Below are positions 54,436 through 64,000 of a stretch of 64,000 nt of DNA, piece after piece. The stretch covers positions 911,001 to 975,000 of the forward strand of contig NZ_CP054861.1 of NCBI RefSeq assembly GCF_013459645.1. The letters are read 5' to 3'. The stretch comes from Martelella sp. NC20 (GTDB lineage: Bacteria > Pseudomonadota > Alphaproteobacteria > Rhizobiales > Rhizobiaceae). Position 1 is the stretch's first letter. Every line of letters starts with the position of its first letter. The notes below the pieces were generated by a model. It did not search any database. It was not told the origin of the DNA and saw only the letters and a list, made by a program, of their open reading frames with translations. Made by a program: the position numbers and the translations under genes.

Positions 54436-54730
54436 TCAGCTCGCCGATCTTGGCATGAAGGGTTTTGACATCGACGGTTGGTCCCGCCGGTTCCGCCTTG
54501 GTTTCATCGCCAAAAACGCCGGTCGCCCCTTCAAGCAGCTGATCTTTCCATTGCTTGATCTGGTTGGCGTGCACATCGAACTGCTGAGATAATTCCACCA
54601 GCGTCTGCTCACCTCGGATGGCGGCAAGCGCCACCTTCGCCTTGAAAGCCGGGCTATGGTTCCGGCGCGGTCGTCTCGTCATGGTATCTCCTGTTCCCGG
54701 CATCTAAGCCGAAGTCAGGCAGAAACTCCA
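54436..54730 (-). pseudogene. IS3-family OrfA fragment
   Basis: From ATG 54682: MTRRPRRNHSPAFKAKVALAAIRGEQTLVELSQQFDVHANQIKQWKDQLLEGA, a HTH OrfA of IS3. The frame leaves the family after KIGELT, at the group II intron fragment. The left IS end (TGGAGTTTCTGCC, complement at 54730) is present; OrfB is absent. Confidence 0.75.
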
Positions 54731-54966
54731 CTTATCCCAGCTGTGCAGATTTCCCGGGCCGCCTCACTCTATGGCGCGATATTCTGCGACATACCTAGCA
54801 GACGCCGTCGAGAGCCAAACGGCCAGAGATACGGATTTTCAACAATGACATACGGGAAGTCTTATACTACCAGGATTCGAGCTTCTTGCGGCCGTTCGAA
54901 AGTCACTGGCGACGTCCGAAAAGTCTGGTAACGTTGCGCGATGCTACGCTGGGGGGCAAATCCACA

Positions 54967-56103
54967 TCAGATAAATGAAAGCTGATCGGAAGGATCGCTA
55001 AAAGTTGTCTCCGTGAAGGCCATCCCCTTGATGTCGCCTATGTCGCGGACCACCCGCGTAATGTGGTGGGTCGTGTTGATCTCGCGCCACGTCGAACCAT
55101 TACCTGGGCCGTCCCACCCCTTAGCGGTCTTGAAGATATAATCGTCGGCCGAGCTGAAACCTCGCCCGGCGAACTTACCGCTCCGCAGGATGCGCTCGCA
55201 GACGCCGCGCATAACGGCCGCGGCCTGTCCCTCAGCTGAGCCTCTGACGACGAGCCAACTGTCGGGGGTCGTGTACCGGTAGTGCCGGATAGGAATGCCG
55301 CCGGAGGCCTTATTGAACTCGAATTTCGCGCAGTCTGCTCCGTAGTCGCCGAACACCAAGTGCTCGGGCGAGGCTCCGTCGAGCTTGATCGCCTCCTTCC
55401 AAGCTAGCCACTCGTTGCGGGGGACGACCGCGTCGCCTCCCGACTCCGCGGGGTTCACCTCCGGGTAGTTCGTTCCTTGGAACACCACATAGTGCCAGCG
55501 GCCAATGCCTTGCAGGTCTTCGAGGGCGGCTTGCGCGATCCCAGCCACCGCGAGTGCGTCGGAAAAATCGGCGTCCGAAAAATCCGCTAGGACTGCGCAC
55601 CCCTCCGGGGTTACTCCGAGCGCGGACACGGCCGCAACAAGGCGGTCACCGAGATCCCTGTCGATTTCGCCGGATTCCACCCGTATCGCGACCTTTGTCG
55701 TGGTCTCGGTTGCCAGGGCCAGGCGAAAGGCAGCTGCTCGAGGTCCGAGAGCATCTGCGAGCCCCATGATGGGGATCGGTTGGGCATGGGCCTTGCGCGC
55801 TACATCGAACATCTTAGGCAGCCACTCGACGCACTCCGCCTCTCCGAACTCGGCGAAGAGGAAGCGAACGTCGAGGAGGGCGTCACGCATTTTCCAGTGA
55901 TCGGCGATGCGTCGGCCGGTCTCGTGGACGATCTCGTCCTTGGTGAGGGGCCGGTGCTTCTCCGCGTCGCGTTCCTTGGGAGGAGGAACGACGAGACGCG
56001 GGACGATCTTGTCCGCCACGTCAGGAGCGAGACGCTGCAGACCGCGATACTCGCCTTGCTTTAGGCGAAGCGCCGGCACGTAGATGGGGCGAGTGCGAGC
56101 CAT
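54967..56103 (-). CDS. Beta family protein (T4 beta-like), defence candidate
   Basis: 378 residues. The N-terminus (RTRPIYVPALRLKQGEYRGLQRLAPDVADKIVPRLVVPPP) and later blocks (WHYVVFQGTNYPEVNPAESGGDAVVPRNEWLAW, FGDYGADCAKFEF, IPIRHYRYTTPDSWLVVRG, ERILRSGKFAGRGFSSADDYI) match the Beta-protein family named after a phage T4 protein. Activity is not established as far as I know. It follows the XRE/ImmA gene by 4 bases and has no other partner, so the pair forms one operon in an island full of defence and mobile genes. Confidence 0.8.
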   Translation of the reverse strand: MARTRPIYVPALRLKQGEYRGLQRLAPDVADKIVPRLVVPPPKERDAEKHRPLTKDEIVHETGRRIADHWKMRDALLDVRFLFAEFGEAECVEWLPKMFDVARKAHAQPIPIMGLADALGPRAAAFRLALATETTTKVAIRVESGEIDRDLGDRLVAAVSALGVTPEGCAVLADFSDADFSDALAVAGIAQAALEDLQGIGRWHYVVFQGTNYPEVNPAESGGDAVVPRNEWLAWKEAIKLDGASPEHLVFGDYGADCAKFEFNKASGGIPIRHYRYTTPDSWLVVRGSAEGQAAAVMRGVCERILRSGKFAGRGFSSADDYIFKTAKGWDGPGNGSTWREINTTHHITRVVRDIGDIKGMAFTETTFSDPSDQLSFI

Positions 56104-56107
56104 GGGC

Positions 56108-57412
56108 CTAGGTTCCTTTCGAAAACTCGATCAGGTATTTCCTAACCGCGCCTCTTCCGATCAAGTTCGAGAAGATCGCGTAGTTTCCCCTCTCTTTTCG
56201 TATCCTACCGAAGACGATGGCGGGATTTATCCCCAACTCCTTCGCGAACTTCTCGACTACTGCGGGGGACTTCGTGATGCGGGCCGGCGACCGCTTCCAT
56301 TGCTCTTCGGGGATGAGCACGTTGGAGGCGAACTCGTTCGCCTCCTGCTCGATCTCGTCGACGCCGGTTGTGTCCGTGTCGTCGAAGAAACCCGTGCGAA
56401 GGCCGGTCCGGTAGTGGAGGATGACGTGCCCGACCTCGTGCAGTAGCGTGAACCAGAAGTTGTCCACCGTGTCTCGCCGCAGCGTCAAGCCGATGACCGG
56501 CACGCCTTCCAACAAGAATGCGGCACCATCGACCTTCATTCCGGGTATCTGCGGCTCGGCCACCAGCACGATCCCCTTACTCAGTAGAAGGTCGCGCGCA
56601 CGCGCCGGCCCGTCTTTGTGCTGGCTGAGCCTAGCCAGGTCCATGAGCCATGTTATATCGAGCGGACGATAGACCACGGCGTGGGCGGTAATGATCTGCT
56701 CGGCGCGGCGGGTCATCCGCGCCTTCCAAGCAAGCAGCAGGAGGTCCTCAGAGTGGTCTTGCACATTCAAGCCAGTTCGCAGCAGAGAAGGGCTGCCGTA
56801 CTTCAATATGTGGTCCGACACGTAGCGCTGAAGATAGTTGAAGCTTTCCTCGTCGGCCAGAACCGCCGGATTATCATCCCCGAACCAGCCGTTCGCGCGA
56901 GCATGCTTCAGTACCTTCCTAACCTCGGCCGCAGAAACATCGCGAGCGATGTTCCAGCCGCCGCCGAACCAGCTGGATAGGCTCATCTTCCAATCGACGC
57001 CCAAGAACCTCGCTATGCGTCGAAAGTTGGCGAGGCTTATGGAACTGTACCTGTCGGCCTCGTATCTCTGAATTTGTTGTTCTTTTAGGCCCAGTTTTCT
57101 TGCCAACTCCTTTTGCGTCAGCCCCCGCGCAATACGAGCGACTATCAGCGTGAGGCCAGGGTCGTTGTCGGCCCGATGCTCAAGATCTTCAAAGTCCCCA
57201 GACTTCGCCGCCTCATACGCCTTGACCAGAGCTTCGAGCTCGCCTCTTTCGGCTTTGATGGCGTTTCGGAAGCCGTCAACTACCTGGGGCGGAAGACCGG
57301 CGACTATCGGTTCGAACGCCCGTGCCGAAGACAATAGCTGATCGAGCTCGGAAGCTATTGCCCGAGCGTCGCGTGCTTCCCGTTCATTAAGAATCACCGA
57401 AATCTCCATCAT
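56108..57412 (-). CDS. XRE regulator with ImmA/IrrE metallopeptidase domain
   Basis: 434 residues (ATG 57412; a second ATG is adjacent). Residues 1-80 are a helical N-terminal region; residues 88-140 are an XRE helix-turn-helix (LIVARIARGLTQKELARKLGLKEQQIQRYEADRYSSISLANFRRIARFLGV). Residues about 240-420 are an ImmA/IrrE peptidase with zinc ligands His325, His329 and catalytic Glu326 (LLHEVGHVILH), and Glu357 or Glu360 (EIEQEANEFAS). ImmA-type proteases cut repressors to switch on mobile or defence genes. It is upstream of and coupled with the Beta protein, and carries a palindrome at its start. Confidence 0.85.
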   Translation of the reverse strand: MMEISVILNEREARDARAIASELDQLLSSARAFEPIVAGLPPQVVDGFRNAIKAERGELEALVKAYEAAKSGDFEDLEHRADNDPGLTLIVARIARGLTQKELARKLGLKEQQIQRYEADRYSSISLANFRRIARFLGVDWKMSLSSWFGGGWNIARDVSAAEVRKVLKHARANGWFGDDNPAVLADEESFNYLQRYVSDHILKYGSPSLLRTGLNVQDHSEDLLLLAWKARMTRRAEQIITAHAVVYRPLDITWLMDLARLSQHKDGPARARDLLLSKGIVLVAEPQIPGMKVDGAAFLLEGVPVIGLTLRRDTVDNFWFTLLHEVGHVILHYRTGLRTGFFDDTDTTGVDEIEQEANEFASNVLIPEEQWKRSPARITKSPAVVEKFAKELGINPAIVFGRIRKERGNYAIFSNLIGRGAVRKYLIEFSKGT

Positions 57413-57891
57413 CTCCTTTTACACAACAAAATCGTTGTGTTCAATATAGAGATTAGCGGAGACGTGATCAGCTTGTGGAAACGGCCTTAATTACTGGACT
57501 GGCTTCACAGCGCCGTCGCTCGCAACCTGCCATTCCGTTTCCTGCGCCGATCCAGCCGTTCGAAAATGGGCAAAACCGCTAGCTATACTGCGTCAGTTAG
57601 CATTGGAAGTCGCATCGCGCGGCTGAGAGGGCTATAGCGTCGATGTAGTGCTCTTCCTCACCGGGTACGGCCCTTCGATGATCGCCGCTCGACCCGCCGG
57701 AGCATGTGGGATTCGAATTCACCCAAGGACGACCGGACAATAGTGGAATATATCACTTCCGACTAACCCATCCCTTTCCTGCGCTAAGGTATCCTATTGA
57801 CCGCATGGCCTGCCTTGCGCTCTTCCCGACAAAGGCATTCCCCGTTTCCATGATGTCGCCCCCGTTTCCGGGGCCTTGGATTTTGGAGACG
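57413..57891. other. Intergenic region between the XRE/ImmA and recombinase modules
   Basis: About 480 bases without a convincing gene. It holds the XRE/ImmA operator (57421-57440) and a TATATT that could be its -10 box (57443-57448, minus strand). GATTCGAATTC at about 57711 looks like part of a tRNA T-loop, but no other tRNA arm is present. Confidence 0.4.
57421..57440 (-). promoter_or_regulatory. Inverted repeat at the XRE/ImmA start, candidate operator
   Basis: ACACAAC, six bases, then GTTGTGT form a perfect 7-base dyad between the TATATT box and the AAGGAG ribosome site of the XRE/ImmA gene. XRE proteins usually bind such dyads to repress themselves. Confidence 0.5.
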
Positions 57892-58095
57892 ATGGCAGTC
57901 AAGCGGAACAAGATCAATATCGAGGTCAGCCCCTCGAGTGGACCGGAAGCGGACCGGAGTGATCCCGCGTGTAAAGACGCTGCCCTGAAAGCCCTGGCCC
58001 GTCTGATCGGCCACCAGATCGCCCGAGAGCAATTCGAGCGCAAAGAAGCGCAGGAACGGAAAGCAAGTCGGTGCAAGAGGCACTCTTCCACTTGA
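57892..58095 (+). CDS. Small protein upstream of the TA/recombinase module
   Basis: 67 residues from ATG 57892 with GGAG just upstream: MAVKRNKINIEVSPSSGPEADRSD, then a helix ALKALARLIGHQIAREQFERKEAQERK. Similar short, charged proteins are frequently encoded before large serine recombinases in alphaproteobacterial islands; function unknown. Confidence 0.5.
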   Translation: MAVKRNKINIEVSPSSGPEADRSDPACKDAALKALARLIGHQIAREQFERKEAQERKASRCKRHSST

Positions 58096-58177
58096 CCACC
58101 CCCCTTGCGGCTCCGACCGTCGGAGCCTTGGCATATTTCAATTGCTACCATTATGGTAACGTGGTACAGAGGTTAGA

Positions 58178-58501
58178 ATGAGGATCATCGCCCGCCGCAC
58201 GCTGCGGCAATTCATCGACAGCCTCGCGGGGCAAAAGAACCAGTCGGCGGTCAAGGCCGCACTCGATGCCTGGTTCGACGAAGTCAGCAAGGCGGAGTGG
58301 GCGAGTTCCGCGGATGTGAAGAGACACTATGCGACGGCCAGCATCGTCACGGCCGAGCGGATCGTCTTCAACATCAAGGGCAACGACTACCGCCTCGTGG
58401 TGGCGGTCGATTTCGAGAAGAGCATCGTCTGGATCAAGTGGATCGGCACTCACAAGGCCTACGACAAGATCGACGTGACGGAGGTGAAGCATGGTGACTG
58501 A
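58178..58501 (+). CDS. higB: HigB-type mRNA interferase toxin
   Basis: 107 residues: MRIIARRTLRQFIDSL, AWFDEVSKAEWASSADVKRHYATASIV, RIVFNIKGNDYRLVVAVDFEKSIVWIKWIGTHKAYDKID. These are features of the RelE-like HigB_toxin family (HxxYDKI near the C-terminus). Its stop overlaps the antitoxin start by 11 bases, in toxin-first order as normal for higBA. Confidence 0.88.
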   Translation: MRIIARRTLRQFIDSLAGQKNQSAVKAALDAWFDEVSKAEWASSADVKRHYATASIVTAERIVFNIKGNDYRLVVAVDFEKSIVWIKWIGTHKAYDKIDVTEVKHGD

Positions 58502-58871
58502 ACTTAAACCCATCCGCACCGAGGCGGATTACGACGCAGCGCTTGAGGAAGTTGAACGCCTCTGGGGGGCGAAGAGCGGAACGCCCGACGGCGACCGGCT
58601 CGACGTGCTGGCGACGCTGATCGATGTCTATGAAGCGAAGCACCACCCGATGGACCCGCCCGATCCGGTCGAGGCGATCAAGTTCCGCATGGAGCAGCAG
58701 GGGTTGAGCCGCAAGGATCTGGAGCCGATCATCGGACCGCGTGGCCGGGTCTCGGACATCCTAAACCGCAAGCGCGGCCTGTCGATCGACATGATCCGGC
58801 AGTTGCACGAACAGCTCGGCATCTCGGCGGACGTGCTGATCCGGCCGAGCCGCTTCGACAAGGTGGCATAA
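58491..58871 (+). CDS. higA: HigA-type antitoxin
   Basis: 126 residues. N-terminal part ELKPIRTEADYDAALEEVERLWGAKSGTPDGDRLDVLATLIDVYEAKHHP is the HigA (COG5499) region; the C-terminal HTH is LSRKDLEPIIGPRGRVSDILNRKRGLSIDMIRQLHEQLGI. It neutralises HigB and represses the operon. The recombinase begins 12 bases later. Confidence 0.88.
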   Translation: MVTELKPIRTEADYDAALEEVERLWGAKSGTPDGDRLDVLATLIDVYEAKHHPMDPPDPVEAIKFRMEQQGLSRKDLEPIIGPRGRVSDILNRKRGLSIDMIRQLHEQLGISADVLIRPSRFDKVA

Positions 58872-58883
58872 AGGAACCCGATC

Positions 58884-60614
<1,731 letters not shown>

Positions 60615-60639
60615 TTATATATTGGCTTTTTGAACGCAA

Positions 60640-60663
60640 AAAAGCCGCTTTACGGCGGCTTTT
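60640..60663. terminator. Hairpin between 5S rRNA and tRNA-fMet
   Basis: AAAAGCCGC and GCGGCTTTT form a perfect 9-base-pair stem with a 6-base loop. T-tracts on both sides allow termination in either direction. It may separate the rRNA and tRNA transcripts or act as a processing element. Confidence 0.6.
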
Positions 60664-60721
60664 ATCGGCAGTCGCCGTTGATGCTCTGAGAAGATATCAA
60701 ACGCGGCTGCAATTTGCAGAC

Positions 60722-60837
60722 CTGGCAGCGACTTACTCTCCCGTGTCTTAAGACAAAGTACCATCAGCGCTGGGGCATTTCACGGCCGTGTTCGGAATGG
60801 GAACGGGTGTTAAGGGCCCCGCCATAACCACCAGGTC
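60722..60837 (-). rRNA. rrf: 5S ribosomal RNA
   Basis: About 116 nucleotides; on the minus strand starts GACCTGGTGGTTATGGCGGG and contains CCCGTTCCCATTCCGAACACGG-type loop sequence, ending TCGCTGCCAG. Both ends pair (CCTGG/CCAGG-like). Third gene of the rrn operon. Confidence 0.95.
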
Positions 60838-61050
60838 GGCGAATTGCAGCGTTTGTTTGTTTTCGAGAAGCTGGTTTTGTTGAGGTGCTTCAGTGACGCA
60901 CATTGGGAAGACTGTCGAGGGAATTCCCTCAGCAGCTTGCCTGCGTCGCGAAGCGCGCCGTCCGCAGCGTAGTGGCCAAAGGCCACGACAGCGTGAGGAC
61001 ATATAGATCGTGTTCATCGGCGAAGCCGATGAACATGAACAATGAGAACG
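60838..61050 (-). other. 23S-5S internal spacer with processing stem
   Basis: The end nearest the 23S (about 61028-61050, ATGAACATGAACAATGAG) is complementary to the sequence just before the 23S 5' end (about 63853-63880), the normal RNase III processing stem that brackets 23S rRNA. Confidence 0.65.
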
Positions 61051-63852
<2,802 letters not shown>

Positions 63853-64000
63853 TCGTTCTCATTGTCGATGTTCATCTGCTCTGTCCTCACGCTGCCGCAA
63901 ACCTTGCGGTTTGCTTCGCTCCGGACGGGGCGGCGAACCGTCGCCGACGGGCTTGCGCCCTACGGGTAAGTTCCTCGCAACGTCTTTTGCAGGCTTTGTG
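63853..64000 (-). other. 16S-23S intergenic spacer, partial
   Basis: Precursor sequence before the 23S 5' end: first the processing-stem arm, then GC-rich hairpin-forming sequence (CGCAAACC/GGTTTGC-like and CGGCGAACCGTCGCCG). No tRNA is reached before the window ends. Confidence 0.7.

Noticed and set aside
57705..57730. tRNA or attachment-site fragment (GATTCGAATTC)
   Set aside because: Only a T-loop-like word; no acceptor or anticodon arms nearby and no match to the tRNA-fMet 3' end.

Overview
The window looks like a chromosome segment of a Hyphomicrobiales-type alphaproteobacterium. Supporting signs are GC-rich coding sequence, an initiator tRNA and 23S rRNA of rhizobial type (with a helix-9-like intervening hairpin), a B12-dependent class II ribonucleotide reductase, RhtX/FptX-type siderophore uptake and RirA/NsrR-era style regulation. 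I cannot name the genus from the sequence alone.

Positions 1-37,400 are mostly an anaerobic / nitrogen-oxide respiration region. It begins with a run of small accessory genes (DUF2249, a NifU_N-MIP18 fusion, a zinc-finger-DUF1971 protein), decayed copies of a recombinase, hemN and a DUF1858 gene, an anaerobic sulfatase-maturase-like radical SAM enzyme and a Crp/Fnr regulator. After an IS66-like pseudogene and a siderophore-uptake module (8,944-14,463) come pseudoazurin, an ABC transporter, two nnrS genes, nnrU and nsrR. Next are two copies of the oxygen-independent ubiquinone genes, ubiTUV+ubiDX (21.6-26.5 kb) and ubiTU+ubiDX (31.9-35.7 kb), on either side of nrdJ. The second copy has lost ubiV next to IS701/IS110 debris and is followed by a DUF2478 pseudogene and a mog gene. 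Candidate NsrR sites (2901, 5558, 14760, 21075) and TTG-N8-CAA Crp/Fnr sites (24363, 33493) suggest that NO and low oxygen control the region as one programme.

Positions 37,500-60,580 are accessory and mobile: an IS66 pseudogene, a type II CBASS operon (CD-NTase, E1-E2 fusion Cap2, JAB protease Cap3) with a downstream DUF6602 protein carrying a PD-(D/E)XK-like pattern, a tyrosine-recombinase pair cut by an IS21 element, a truncated IS5, a broken retron-type reverse transcriptase, remnants of an integrative conjugative element (DUF2274, DUF6499/DUF2285, DUF932, DUF736), a group II intron fragment joined to an IS3 fragment, a two-gene Beta-protein + XRE/ImmA-protease module, a HigBA pair and a large serine recombinase whose 3' end lies inside tRNA-fMet. 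The two most interesting systems are the CBASS operon with its unusual candidate effector and the Beta/ImmA pair.

Positions 60,538-64,000 are host backbone: tRNA-fMet, 5S rRNA and 23S rRNA, all on the minus strand, ending in the 16S-23S spacer. Pseudogenes and frameshifts are unusually frequent across the accessory parts; some single-base shifts (homopolymer runs) could be sequencing errors.
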